DNA from: HGM04593 sp045591315
GTDB taxonomy: Bacteria; Bacteroidota; Bacteroidia; Bacteroidales; Bacteroidaceae
Direction: 5' to 3'
Assembly (NCBI GenBank): GCA_045591315.1
Contig: JAZNSN010000058.1
Coordinates: 52,933-116,932 of the forward strand
Length of the DNA: 64,000 bases
Part shown: positions 27,079 to 35,870 of the stretch, piece after piece
Layout: every line of letters starts with the position of its first letter
Position numbering within the stretch: position 1 is the first letter of the stretch
The notes under the pieces: model-generated
The model's input: only the letters and a program-made list of their open reading frames with translations
Told to the model about the DNA's origin: nothing
Database searches by the model: none
Program-made: the position numbers and the translations under genes

Positions 27079-28127
27079 CTTTGGCTATTGTTGTCCGTTG
27101 CCGGAGTCCACCCTTGGGCCTTAAGTTCCATTTCGGCTCCGTCGCGTGTGATGAGCGCAAGTCCCATGCTGTCGCTTACGATATGTCCTATTACTCTGAT
27201 ATCCTTCATCGCAGCAACCTTCTCGTGGTCGGCGATAGGCACGGTAAAGAGCAGTTCGAAGTCCTCTCCGCCGTTGAGCGCGCATGTTATGACGTTCATG
27301 TTAAGCTCTTCTGCCATAATGGCTGTCTGGTAGTCGATAGGTATTCGTTCCTCATATATTCTGCATCCTACACCACTCTGCTTGCAAATGTGCATGAGTT
27401 CCGACGAAAGCCCGTCACTGATGTCAATCATTGCTGTCGGCCTTACATTCTCCTCACGGAGTTTCTCAAGAACCTCCTTGCGTGCTTCGGGCTTCAGCTG
27501 TCTTTCGAGGATATACTCCTTGCCCTGGAAGTCGGGCTGTATATCTTTTCCTTCGGTTGCAATCTTCTCCCTTTCAAGCAGCTGCAATCCCATATATGCA
27601 GCTCCAAGGTTGCCGGTAACGCATATAAGGTCGGTCTCTTTGGCGCCGTTGCGCTTTACGACGCTCCCTTTCGGAGCAGTTCCTATTGCTGTAATGCTTA
27701 TGGCAAGGCCGGTGAGAGATGATGAGGTATCGCCGCCAACGATGTCAACACCGTACTGCTGGCATGCAAGCTTCATGCCGGCATATAGCTCCTCAACATC
27801 CTCTATGCAGAACTTGCGGCTAAGAGCGAGCGACACCGTAATCTGCTTAGGAGTGCCGTTCATTGCATAGATGTCCGAAATGTTGGCTACTACAGCCTTG
27901 TAGCCCAAGTGCTTCAAGGGGAAGTAGGTGAGGTCGAAGTGTATTCCCTCCATCATCAGGTCGGTAGTTACAAGAACCTCCTCGTCGTTTGCGAACTGCA
28001 GGATAGCTGCATCGTCGCCGGTACCCTTGACCGTCTCCTTGTTGGTGATTGAAAGTTCTTTCGTGAGCCTTTCTATCAGCCCGAACTCGCCGAGCGATGA
28101 AATCTCTGTACGTTTGCTTGTGTTCAT
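27075..28127 (-). CDS. thiL: Thiamine-monophosphate kinase
   Basis: ThiL phosphorylates thiamine monophosphate to the active diphosphate. The 350-residue protein shows GTGDDAAIL, LVTTDLMMEGIHFDL, VGGDTSSS and the late DISDGLSSEL and NGGEDFELLF motifs of the PurM-like fold. It lies 6 bp downstream of the purine nucleoside phosphorylase gene and overlaps the Imm17-like gene by 4 bp. No other thi gene lies in the window. Confidence 0.94.
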   Translation of the reverse strand: MNTSKRTEISSLGEFGLIERLTKELSITNKETVKGTGDDAAILQFANDEEVLVTTDLMMEGIHFDLTYFPLKHLGYKAVVANISDIYAMNGTPKQITVSLALSRKFCIEDVEELYAGMKLACQQYGVDIVGGDTSSSLTGLAISITAIGTAPKGSVVKRNGAKETDLICVTGNLGAAYMGLQLLEREKIATEGKDIQPDFQGKEYILERQLKPEARKEVLEKLREENVRPTAMIDISDGLSSELMHICKQSGVGCRIYEERIPIDYQTAIMAEELNMNVITCALNGGEDFELLFTVPIADHEKVAAMKDIRVIGHIVSDSMGLALITRDGAEMELKAQGWTPATDNNSQR

Positions 28128-28133
28128 CTTTGC

Positions 28134-28943
28134 TTATGCTCTGTTTATTATTTCGCGGAATATTGTTGTCATCTTAGGCTGCGCCTCGTCAGCAGCTTTC
28201 TGCACCTCTTCGTGGCTGCACTCTACTACGATGCCTTCCACGCCCAAGTCGGTAATTACCGAAATTCCGAAAACACGTATTCCGCAGTGGCGTGCCACGA
28301 TTACTTCGGGTACTGTTGACATGCCTACGGCATCGCCTCCCATGCGGTGGAACATGCGGTACTCGGCAGGAGTCTCGAATGTGGGGCCTTGTGTACCCAG
28401 GTAAACACCCTCGACAACACGTATTCCCTTTTCGGCTGCAATCTCCTTAGCCTTGGCTATCAGCTCCTTGTCGTATGCCGCGCTCATGTCGGGGAAACGG
28501 TCTCCGTAAGGAATGTTCTTTCCGCGCAACGGGTGCTCAGGGAAGAAGTTTATATGGTCGTTGATAATCATGAGGTCACCGATTATGAAGTCGGGGTTCA
28601 TTCCGCCTGCAGCATTGGAAACGAACAGAGTCTTTATGCCGAGTTCACGCATTACGCGTACGGGGAATGTAACCTCTTTCATTGAGTAGCCTTCGTAGAA
28701 GTGGAAACGGCCCTGCATTGCCATAATCTCCTTGTTGCCGAGCTTTCCGAAAATGAGCTTGCCCGAATGGCCCTCGACTGTTGACAGCGGGAAATTGGGG
28801 ATATTCTTGTATTCAATCTCGTACTTGTCGGTTATCTCATTGACAAGGCTTCCGAGGCCTGTGCCCAATATGATTGCTGTCTCTGGTGCTGTAGTCATCT
28901 TTCCGCGAAGGAATTCAGCTGTTTCTTGAATTTTCTGTAACAT
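28134..28943 (-). CDS. Purine nucleoside phosphorylase
   Basis: The 269-residue trimeric-type enzyme cleaves inosine and guanosine with phosphate in salvage. Diagnostic segments are ILGTGLGSL, MQGRFHFYEGYS, VSNAAGGMNP and the late AVGMSTVPEVIVARHCG. Its N-terminus overlaps the lpxK C-terminus by 29 bp, indicating a tight lpxK-PNP-thiL transcript. The substrate range is not resolved. Confidence 0.93.
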   Translation of the reverse strand: MLQKIQETAEFLRGKMTTAPETAIILGTGLGSLVNEITDKYEIEYKNIPNFPLSTVEGHSGKLIFGKLGNKEIMAMQGRFHFYEGYSMKEVTFPVRVMRELGIKTLFVSNAAGGMNPDFIIGDLMIINDHINFFPEHPLRGKNIPYGDRFPDMSAAYDKELIAKAKEIAAEKGIRVVEGVYLGTQGPTFETPAEYRMFHRMGGDAVGMSTVPEVIVARHCGIRVFGISVITDLGVEGIVVECSHEEVQKAADEAQPKMTTIFREIINRA

Positions 28944-29991
28944 GGTTCTCTATTATTTGGTTAAACTTTTCTTCTTCATTGTCAAGGAATTCCACTTCAA
29001 TAGGCATTGCATATATATTCTCCTTTACGCTTTGCGGCAGGTCGTCTCTCTGTAATAACCTTGTAGCATCCTTTTCTGTTGTCAGAATCATTCTGTTTCT
29101 TCCTTTCAAGGATTCGTATCTTTCTGCAATCTTTTCAATGTCGCTATTGGTGAAGTTGTGGTGGTCGGCAAACTTCAGCAAGACCGTTTTTGCACCGCGT
29201 GATTCAATTTCCTTTCTCAGAGGAGCTGGCTTTGCAATGCCTGTAACCAGAAGCACTTCGCATCCCTCCTTAATCTCCGGAATTTCCCTTTCTCTGTTGA
29301 ACAACGGATAAATGTTGCCGTACTTCATTCTCGAAAAGAAGACCGGTGCACCGCATCTCTCCTTTATATACCGTCTGCACCATTCCATAGTGCTGCTGTC
29401 CATGCTGCTGCATTTGGTCATTATGACAATATCGGCACGCTCTATGCCGGCAAGGCTTTCGCGGAGCCGTCCGAAAGGGAGTATGCAGTCGAGCCATACA
29501 GGACGGTTGCTGTCTATGAGCAGGATATTCAAGCCTGCCTTTACATATCTGTGCTGGTATGCGTCATCAAGAAGTATTGCCTGCAAGCCGGGAACTTCTG
29601 CGAGCAACATGCGTATGCCGTCTGCCCTCTTCTCACATACTGCAACTTCAATTTCGGGGAATTTGTCCTTTATCTGGAACGGCTCGTCGCCTATCTGTGC
29701 CATAGCCGTTTGCGCATCAGCCTTTATATATCCTTTGCTGCTGCGTCCGTATCCTCTGCTCAGTACAGCGATGCGGAACTTGTCTTTAAGCAATCTTACA
29801 AGATATTCCGTGTGAGGAGTCTTTCCTGTGCCTCCGACCGACAGGTTGCCTATGCACACTGCAGGTATCTCTGGCCTGTATGATGCAAGCACTCCTGCAT
29901 CAAAAGCCATGTTCCTCAATCCTGTCACCCATGCGTACGGGTTAATGATATCGAGAATGCTCTTTATAAAAGTTCTTTTTCTGCCTGTCAT
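28915..29991 (-). CDS. lpxK: Tetraacyldisaccharide 4'-kinase
   Basis: LpxK phosphorylates the lipid A disaccharide at the inner membrane. The 358-residue protein has an N-terminal hydrophobic/basic anchor region and a P-loop CIGNLSVGGTGKTPHTEYLV. Later segments include LSRGYGRSSKGY and ILLDDAYQHRYV. It leads a minus-strand transcript with PNP and thiL. Length and motifs are standard. Confidence 0.94.
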   Translation of the reverse strand: MTGRKRTFIKSILDIINPYAWVTGLRNMAFDAGVLASYRPEIPAVCIGNLSVGGTGKTPHTEYLVRLLKDKFRIAVLSRGYGRSSKGYIKADAQTAMAQIGDEPFQIKDKFPEIEVAVCEKRADGIRMLLAEVPGLQAILLDDAYQHRYVKAGLNILLIDSNRPVWLDCILPFGRLRESLAGIERADIVIMTKCSSMDSSTMEWCRRYIKERCGAPVFFSRMKYGNIYPLFNREREIPEIKEGCEVLLVTGIAKPAPLRKEIESRGAKTVLLKFADHHNFTNSDIEKIAERYESLKGRNRMILTTEKDATRLLQRDDLPQSVKENIYAMPIEVEFLDNEEEKFNQIIENHVTENSRNS

Positions 29992-30197
29992 AGTAAATGC
30001 AAAAATAGCTATTTTTGAGCTATACGCACAATCCTTTCATGATATTTTCTGTTTTATCAACCTTGTTAAATGTTAAAAAAACTTATAATATTTAAATTTG
30101 CGCATTTCGGCTAATCATTTTTTGAGAAATGTTTACTGATTTGAAAAAAAAAACTACTTTTGCCGTGAAATAGAATGCGGTTTTAGGAAAAATGTTG

Positions 30198-30205
30198 TAA
30201 CTTGC
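30198..30205 (+). promoter_or_regulatory. Possible -7 box for tRNA-Ser
   Basis: TAACTTGC, one mismatch from TAnnTTTG, lies 28 bp before the mature tRNA 5' end. A second candidate, TAAATTTG, is at 30093-30100. The rest of 29992-30232 shows no gene. Confidence 0.35.
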
Positions 30206-30232
30206 ACCCCGATAGCTGCAGGCATAATGTAG

Positions 30233-30320
30233 GGAAAGATGCTCGAGTGGTTGAAGAGGCACGCCTGGAAAGCGTGTATACGTCAAAAGCGTATCGGGGG
30301 TTCGAATCCCCCTCTTTCCG
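30233..30320 (+). tRNA. tRNA-Ser (anticodon GGA)
   Basis: An 88-nt cloverleaf with a long variable arm. The acceptor GGAAAGA pairs with TCTTTCC. The anticodon stem CACGC/GCGTG encloses CTGGAAA, giving GGA, which reads UCC and UCU. The T-loop is TTCGAAT. CCA is not fully encoded. Confidence 0.95.
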
Positions 30321-30371
30321 CAGTTTTTTGAATAAATTAACTTAAAATACTAATTCTAAAAATTACACACA

Positions 30372-31232
30372 ATGAAAAAGCTTTTTGCAATCGTTGCAAT
30401 GTTGGGTATGTTTACTTTCGGTACAACCCAAGTTTATGCTCAGGATGCTGCTGAGGCTGCTCCTGTAGAGACAGTTGAGAATACAGATCAGGCTGCTGCT
30501 CCTGCTGAGGAGGCTGCTGCTCCTGCTGCTGAGGAAGTTGCTGCTCCTGCCGAGGAGGCTGCTGCTCCTGCTGAGGTAACTGAGGCTTCTGAGTCTGAGG
30601 GCGTTCACAAGACTTTGAAGACAAAGTTCATCGAGGGTGGTGCTGAGTTCATGGCATTGGTTGCTATCGCCATGGTTATCGGTCTTGCTTTCTGCGTTGA
30701 GCGTATCATTTATTTGAGCATGGCTAAGGTAAATACAAAGAACCTCATGGAGGCTATCGCTGCTGCTCTTCAGAAGGGTGACGTTGAGGGTGCAAAGACA
30801 ATCTGCCGTAACACAGCAGGTCCTGTCGCTTCTATCTGCTACCAGGGTCTTCTCCGCATCGACGAGGGTCTTGATACAGTTGAGCGTTCAGTAGTTTCTT
30901 ACGGAAGCCTTCAGTCTTCAAACCTTGAGAAGGGTTGCTCATGGATCACATTGTTCATCGCGATGGCTCCGTCACTCGGATTCTTGGGTACTGTGATCGG
31001 TATGGTCATGTCTTTCGACAAGATCCAGCAGGAAGGTGACATCTCTCCGACTATCGTTGCCGGCGGTATGAAGGTGGCTCTTATCACAACTATCTACGGT
31101 ATCGTTGTAGCTCTTATCCTTCAGGTATTCTACAACTTTATCCTTACCAAGATCGAGGACCTCGTAGCTGACATGGAGGATTCTTCAATCACTCTTCTCG
31201 ACCTTATGACAAAATACAATCTCAAGAAGTAA
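30372..31232 (+). CDS. exbB: ExbB/TolQ/MotA-family proton channel with periplasmic Ala/Pro/Glu extension
   Basis: The 286-residue ExbB forms the proton channel that powers TonB-dependent transport. Residues 1-24 look like a signal peptide, followed by about 55 residues of Ala/Pro/Glu repeats built on AAPAEE, then three transmembrane helices. The MotA/TolQ/ExbB core includes APSLGFLGTVIGMVMSF and ALITTIYGIVVALILQ. The repeat DNA is a tandem array of gctgctcctgctgag-type units. It leads an operon with a small membrane protein and two ExbD genes. Confidence 0.92.
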   Translation: MKKLFAIVAMLGMFTFGTTQVYAQDAAEAAPVETVENTDQAAAPAEEAAAPAAEEVAAPAEEAAAPAEVTEASESEGVHKTLKTKFIEGGAEFMALVAIAMVIGLAFCVERIIYLSMAKVNTKNLMEAIAAALQKGDVEGAKTICRNTAGPVASICYQGLLRIDEGLDTVERSVVSYGSLQSSNLEKGCSWITLFIAMAPSLGFLGTVIGMVMSFDKIQQEGDISPTIVAGGMKVALITTIYGIVVALILQVFYNFILTKIEDLVADMEDSSITLLDLMTKYNLKK

Positions 31233-31256
31233 TAACAGCTAAATAAAAAGTATATT

Positions 31257-31760
31257 ATGAAAGCTGATTCATGTTCAAGAATCTCAAAGCCCTTGTTCTA
31301 CGTGATGATGGCGGTGACTGTAGTCATCATAGCCCTCTTCTTCTTCGTAGGCTTCGGCGAAACTGAGACAATAAACGGCGATGACCTTCTGGCACCTATG
31401 TTTACAGATGCATTGCTGTATTGGATCTATGCTTTGACCGGTTTGGCTGTGGTGCTTGTACTTATCTTCAGTCTTGCATCTTTTGCCAAGAAGTTCAAGG
31501 ATAGTCCAAAGGAGGCTATGAAGAGCCTTATGGGAGTTGTAGTAATCGTTGTATTGTTTGTTGTGGCATATCTCCTTTCTTCTGGTGAACCGATATATGT
31601 GAACGGCAAGCAGCTCGTTGATTCTGACGACAACCCAATTGCTTCTTCTGCTTATGTTCTTACCGATGTGTTGCTTTATGTGCAGTATGTATTGTTGGCT
31701 GCATCTACTTTGGCAACTCTCTATGGTTTGCTAGGCATTTCAAAGTCTGTAAAAAAGTAA
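31257..31760 (+). CDS. Membrane protein of unknown function in the exb operon
   Basis: The 167-residue protein has four hydrophobic segments (about 12-32, 50-75, 93-110 and 138-158). An extracytoplasmic loop carries the segment GEPIYVNGKQLVDSDDNP. It lies 24 bp after exbB and 18 bp before exbD, so it is in the same transcript and may be an accessory part of the proton channel. I do not recognise a characterised family. Confidence 0.75.
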   Translation: MKADSCSRISKPLFYVMMAVTVVIIALFFFVGFGETETINGDDLLAPMFTDALLYWIYALTGLAVVLVLIFSLASFAKKFKDSPKEAMKSLMGVVVIVVLFVVAYLLSSGEPIYVNGKQLVDSDDNPIASSAYVLTDVLLYVQYVLLAASTLATLYGLLGISKSVKK

Positions 31761-31778
31761 TAAATAAACGATAACAAG

Positions 31779-32417
31779 ATGGGAAAAGGTAAAAGAAAAG
31801 TTCCGGGAATCAATGCCAGTTCAACGGCGGATATCTCGTTCATCTTGCTGATCTTCTTCTTGGTCGTGACTTCTATGAACTCTTCCATGGGTTTGAATGT
31901 ACGTTTGCCGGAGCCTCCTGAGGATGAGGATCTTCAGAACCCTCCAAAAATCAAGAAACGTAACAGTCTCGTGGTATTGGTCAATATGGATAACAAAATC
32001 ATGATCACTCAGGGCGAGAAGATGCCTTATGAGATCGAGATTTCGGAATTGCGTCAGTTGGCGAAGGATTTCATCACTAACGAAGCAAACCGTGCCGATT
32101 ATCCTGAGAAGCATGTCGAGGATGTAGTATTTGAAGAAGGTGGTGTTGAGCATATACTTCCCTCCGGACGTCAACAGGCTGTTACAAGCAAGCACGTTAT
32201 CTCGCTCCAGACACACCGTGGTACCAACTATAATACCTATTTTGAGGTTTCTAACGAGTTGTACGGTGCATATAACGAGTTGCGTGAAGAGTTGGCTAAG
32301 AAGGAATACGGCAAGTCGTATGCCAATTTGACTGAGGCGCAGCAGATGCTTTGCCGTCTCTATTATAAGACAATGATTTCAGAGGCTGAGCCTCGTTCAA
32401 TAGGTGGAGGAATGTAA
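31779..32417 (+). CDS. exbD: ExbD/TolR-family protein, first copy
   Basis: At 212 residues it is longer than usual ExbD. It has the cytoplasmic N-terminus GKGKRKVPGINASSTADISF, whose Asp carries protons, one transmembrane helix (ILLIFFLVVTSMN) and a large periplasmic part. An insert (about 85-165) enlarges the periplasmic domain. It ends 1 bp before the second exbD start. It couples proton flow through ExbB to TonB. Confidence 0.9.
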   Translation: MGKGKRKVPGINASSTADISFILLIFFLVVTSMNSSMGLNVRLPEPPEDEDLQNPPKIKKRNSLVVLVNMDNKIMITQGEKMPYEIEISELRQLAKDFITNEANRADYPEKHVEDVVFEEGGVEHILPSGRQQAVTSKHVISLQTHRGTNYNTYFEVSNELYGAYNELREELAKKEYGKSYANLTEAQQMLCRLYYKTMISEAEPRSIGGGM

Positions 32418-32418
32418 T

Positions 32419-32889
32419 ATGAGTAAGTTTAGTAACAAAGGAAAGGCAGAAATGCCTGAATTGAACACCTCGTCACTTCCTGACTTGATCTTCTCTATCC
32501 TATTCTTCTTCATGATTGTAACTTCAATGCGTGAAGAGGAGATAAAGATTGATTTCAAGTTGCCTAAGGGAACAGAGTTGTCTAAGATTGAGCGTAAGAC
32601 AGCTGTAGTCAATATCTATGTCGGACGTCCGTCAAGCAACTATATATCACAGTTCGGTACAGGTACACGCGTTCAGCTGAACGACCGTTTCGCTAACCCA
32701 AGCGATGTAGGTTCGTTTGTTGTGAACGAGCGTAACAGTATGCGTCAGGCCGACCAGGCAGTGATGAAGGTTGCTCTTAAGGCCGATGAGAACGTATCAA
32801 TGGGTGTCATGACTGACGTAAAAATGGAACTGCGTAAAGCACGTGCATTGTCATTGATGTACTCAGCCGACGAGAGAAACGGTAAGTAA
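32419..32889 (+). CDS. exbD: ExbD/TolR-family protein, second copy
   Basis: The 156-residue protein starts MSKFSNKGKAEMPELNTSSL, with the proton-carrying Asp in SLPDLIFSILFFFMIVTSM, followed by a periplasmic domain. Two ExbDs per ExbB is common in Bacteroidota. The ATG at 32419 directly follows the first exbD stop; an in-frame ATG at 32404 overlaps it and is less likely. A U-tailed terminator follows. Confidence 0.92.
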   Translation: MSKFSNKGKAEMPELNTSSLPDLIFSILFFFMIVTSMREEEIKIDFKLPKGTELSKIERKTAVVNIYVGRPSSNYISQFGTGTRVQLNDRFANPSDVGSFVVNERNSMRQADQAVMKVALKADENVSMGVMTDVKMELRKARALSLMYSADERNGK

Positions 32890-32911
32890 ACAATTGGATT
32901 CTATAAAAAAG

Positions 32912-32942
32912 TTGCCGCAGAACACTCTGCGGCAATTTTTTT
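32912..32942 (+). terminator. Terminator of the exb operon
   Basis: A perfect 10-bp stem (32912-32921 and 32926-32935) with an ACAC loop is followed by seven T residues. Confidence 0.9.
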
Positions 32943-32984
32943 ATCTTTAGAGCTAAGCGATGGCTGTTATTCCGGCTCTGTTTA

Positions 32985-33479
32985 TTATCTCCTTCTTGCG
33001 TAGGTTACAAAGCTGTAGTCGAAACTGTGCTTTTCGTCTTTCCCGAACTGCTCCTTTTCGATCACTTCCCACTCCCTGCGGTTGAACTCCGGGAAAAATG
33101 CATCGGCATTCTCCGGGGTGTCGTCAACCTCTGTAAGGCATAGAATGTCGGCAAGAGGCATTGCGGTCCTGTACAGCATCTCACCGCCTATTATGTAAAC
33201 AATCTCCTCGTTGCTGCAGTTGGCCAATGCATCTTCAAGAGTGTGGAATGCCTCTGCTCCGGGGAAGGAATTCTCCTTGCGCGAGAGAACTATATTCCTT
33301 CTGTTAGGCAGTGCTCCCTTCGGTAACGAACGGAATGTGTTGCTGCCCATGATTATAGTGTGCCCGGTTGTGAGGGCCTTGAAGCGCTTCAGGTCGTTAG
33401 GCAACCAGTATATGAGCCTGTTTTCGAAACCTATTGCGTTGTTTCTGGCTATTGCAGCTATCAGAGCTATTTTGTACAT
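32985..33479 (-). CDS. folA: Dihydrofolate reductase
   Basis: The 164-residue enzyme reduces dihydrofolate to tetrahydrofolate. N-terminal segments IALIAAIARNNAIGFENRL and WLPNDLKRFKALTTGHTIIMG are standard, with VYIIGGEMLYRTAM later. It follows thyA by 9 bp, pairing dTMP synthesis with recycling of its dihydrofolate product. Confidence 0.95.
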   Translation of the reverse strand: MYKIALIAAIARNNAIGFENRLIYWLPNDLKRFKALTTGHTIIMGSNTFRSLPKGALPNRRNIVLSRKENSFPGAEAFHTLEDALANCSNEEIVYIIGGEMLYRTAMPLADILCLTEVDDTPENADAFFPEFNRREWEVIEKEQFGKDEKHSFDYSFVTYARRR

Positions 33480-33488
33480 GGTTCTATG

Positions 33489-34283
33489 TTATACGGCTAC
33501 AACGCCTTTTATGTGCGGATGTGCGTCGTAGTTCTCCAGTGAAAAATCTTCGAACTTGAATGAGAAAATATCCTTTACCTCCGGGTTTATCCTCATTTGC
33601 GGCAGTTTTTTCGGCTCACGTGTGAGCTGCAGCTTTGCCTGTTCAATGTGGTTGAGATAGAGATGTGCGTCGCCAAGGGTGTGTATGAACTCTCCTGCCT
33701 TAAGCCCTGTCACCTGTGCCATCATCTGTAGCAGAAGTGCATAGGAAGCAATGTTGAAAGGTACTCCTAGGAAGCAGTCGGCACTGCGCTGGTATAGCTG
33801 CAGGCTCAGTTTGCCGTCGGCAACGTAGAACTGGAACATTGCGTGGCATGGCGGCAGGTTCATGTTCTTTATGTCGCCTACATTCCATGCGTTCACAATG
33901 ATGCGGCGCGAATCGGGGTTGTTCTTTATGGTCTCGACAACCTCCTTTATCTGGTCGATGTGTTCGCCGTCATATCCGGGCCACGAGCGCCACTGGTAAC
34001 CGTAGATGTGTCCCAGGTCGCCGTTTTCATCGGCCCATTCGTTCCATATTCTCACTCCGTTTTCCTGCAGGTACCTCACGTTTGTGTCGCCGTTCAGGAA
34101 CCATAGAAGCTCATGTATTATGGATTTCAGATGAAGCTTCTTTGTTGTGAGGCATGGGAAGCCGTCTTCGAGGTTGAAGCGCATCTGGTGCCCGAATACG
34201 CTGATTGTTCCGGTACCTGTGCGGTCATCTTTTCTGGTGCCCTCGGTCAGTATCCTGTCGAGCAGGTCGAGATATTGTTTCAT
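33489..34283 (-). CDS. thyA: Thymidylate synthase
   Basis: The 264-residue enzyme converts dUMP to dTMP using methylene-tetrahydrofolate. The catalytic cysteine lies in NLPPCHAMFQFYV, followed by LQLYQRSADCFLGVPFNI. Length and motifs match E. coli ThyA. A -7 box lies 22 bp upstream, and folA is in the same transcript. Confidence 0.97.
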   Translation of the reverse strand: MKQYLDLLDRILTEGTRKDDRTGTGTISVFGHQMRFNLEDGFPCLTTKKLHLKSIIHELLWFLNGDTNVRYLQENGVRIWNEWADENGDLGHIYGYQWRSWPGYDGEHIDQIKEVVETIKNNPDSRRIIVNAWNVGDIKNMNLPPCHAMFQFYVADGKLSLQLYQRSADCFLGVPFNIASYALLLQMMAQVTGLKAGEFIHTLGDAHLYLNHIEQAKLQLTREPKKLPQMRINPEVKDIFSFKFEDFSLENYDAHPHIKGVVAV

Positions 34284-34304
34284 TCTGTTGTATCTTTATT
34301 TTTG

Positions 34305-34312
34305 CGAAGATA
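34305..34312 (-). promoter_or_regulatory. -7 box for thyA-folA
   Basis: TATCTTCG on the minus strand lies 22 bp upstream of the thyA start codon. Confidence 0.4.
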
Positions 34313-34459
34313 CGATTTCGTTGCCGAATATCCTAATTGAAAAGCCAATAACTGCATAATCGACTAGCGGTTTTTCTTCGCGTGCGTGCGCAAAAGTTAA
34401 TTTTAATTTAATAATATAATTATATCGGCTAAAAGGGGAGTGTTGCACTCTATTTTTTG

Positions 34460-34467
34460 TATCTTTG
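34460..34467 (+). promoter_or_regulatory. -7 box that decides the start of the rRNA methyltransferase
   Basis: A perfect TATCTTTG overlaps the upstream ATG at 34465. Transcription would begin after that ATG, so the start at 34501 is preferred. Confidence 0.6.
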
Positions 34468-34500
34468 TACCAGTATGCGCATTTGTGCGCATTGTATTGT

Positions 34501-35853
34501 ATGGAATTGGCTGCCGGTTTTGTGGAGAGGAGTGTTGCGCTTTTCGGCGAAGAAAGGTACAACCGCTTTGCAAAGGCTCTTGAAAAGGAGCCGGTAGTGA
34601 GCATACGCTATAATGAACGCAAGATGCAGGCCGATGACTCTTTGGAAAGAGTGCCGTGGGCAGAGCAGGGGCGTTATCTCAATGACCGCCCGGTGTTTAC
34701 TGCCGACCCTAAGTTCCATGCCGGCTGCTACTATGTGCAGGAGGCGTCGTCTATGTTCATTGAACAGGTTGTAAAGGAGTATGTGACATCCCCGGTACGC
34801 GCGCTCGACTTGTGCGCGGCACCAGGAGGCAAGACAACTCATCTCGCTTCAATATTGCCCGAAGGCAGCATGCTGGTCTCCAATGAGCCGGTGCCATTGC
34901 GTGCTCAGGTGCTTGCCGAGAATGTGGCGAAGTGGGGTAATCCGGCTTCGGTGGTTACTAAGAACAACCCGGCCGATTTCGCGCCTTTCCGCAACTTCTT
35001 CGACCTTGTTGTCGTAGATGCGCCATGTTCAGGTGAGGGTATGTTCCGCAAGGACTCCTTTGCAGTTGAACAGTGGAGCGTTGCCAATGTAGAGCTATGC
35101 GTGAAACGCCAAAAGGAGATACTTTCTTCTATTTGGGGCTCTTTGCGTCCGGGCGGCCTCCTGGTTTACAGCACATGCACCTTTAACCGCGAGGAGAACG
35201 AGGATTGCGTGGAATGGATAGCCGAAGAATTGGGGGCAGTTCCGTTGCCGCTCTGCACCGATGCTTCATGGGGCATAACCGGTGCACTTGCAGGGAATAA
35301 TCCTGTATATCGTTTTATTCCGGGATATACCTCAGGCGAGGGCTTTTTCCTCGCAGTGCTTCGCAAGGAGGGCGATGCTCCGTTGGCACAGCCGCGTGCA
35401 GCACGCTTGCAGCAGCCGGTTGCAAAGGTCAGGAACGAGGTGAGCCGTTGGCTGGAGTCGCCCGAAAGGTACGAGTTCGTGCAGCAGGGTGAGAAGATAA
35501 CAGCAATGCCGAAGGAGCATGCTGCCGCTATGTCGGCCCTGCAGCAGAAGATGCGTGTCCTGCACTGCGGAATAGAACTTGCCGAGGTGAAGAACAACAA
35601 GCTGCAGCCGATGCACTCATTGGCAATGAGCACCGCTCTTGAAAAGAGCGCGTTTCCTGTTGTAGAACTTGAACTTGAAAAGGCACTCGCATACTTGCAT
35701 CGTGAGAGCCTGCAGCTGCCCGAAGCTCCTATAGGGATTGTGCTGCTTGCCTATCAGGGCGCGGTGTTGGGCTTTGCCAAGAATATCGGCAACAGGGCCA
35801 ACAATCTTTACCCTGCAGAATGGAGAATACGTAAGAACCCGATGGATTTATAA
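34501..35853 (+). CDS. rRNA (cytosine-C5)-methyltransferase, RsmF/NOL1-like
   Basis: The 450-residue SAM-dependent enzyme shows the SAM site LDLCAAPGGKTTHLASIL, the PC motif VVDAPCSGEGMFRKD and the catalytic cysteine region VYSTCTFNREENE. The C-terminal third is a RsmF-type RNA-binding region (LHRESLQLPEAPIGIVLLAYQ). The 34501 start is chosen because the upstream ATG lies inside the promoter. The target base is probably in 16S rRNA but is not fixed by sequence. Confidence 0.88.
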   Translation: MELAAGFVERSVALFGEERYNRFAKALEKEPVVSIRYNERKMQADDSLERVPWAEQGRYLNDRPVFTADPKFHAGCYYVQEASSMFIEQVVKEYVTSPVRALDLCAAPGGKTTHLASILPEGSMLVSNEPVPLRAQVLAENVAKWGNPASVVTKNNPADFAPFRNFFDLVVVDAPCSGEGMFRKDSFAVEQWSVANVELCVKRQKEILSSIWGSLRPGGLLVYSTCTFNREENEDCVEWIAEELGAVPLPLCTDASWGITGALAGNNPVYRFIPGYTSGEGFFLAVLRKEGDAPLAQPRAARLQQPVAKVRNEVSRWLESPERYEFVQQGEKITAMPKEHAAAMSALQQKMRVLHCGIELAEVKNNKLQPMHSLAMSTALEKSAFPVVELELEKALAYLHRESLQLPEAPIGIVLLAYQGAVLGFAKNIGNRANNLYPAEWRIRKNPMDL

Positions 35854-35870
35854 CTAAAAACACGATACAG

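Noticed and set aside
30093..30100. TAAATTTG box far upstream of tRNA-Ser
   Set aside because: It would give a ~125-nt leader before the tRNA; the nearer candidate was preferred and neither is strong.
30460..30600. Repeat DNA considered as a separate repeat element
   Set aside because: It is in frame and codes for the ExbB Ala/Pro/Glu segment, so it is part of the gene.
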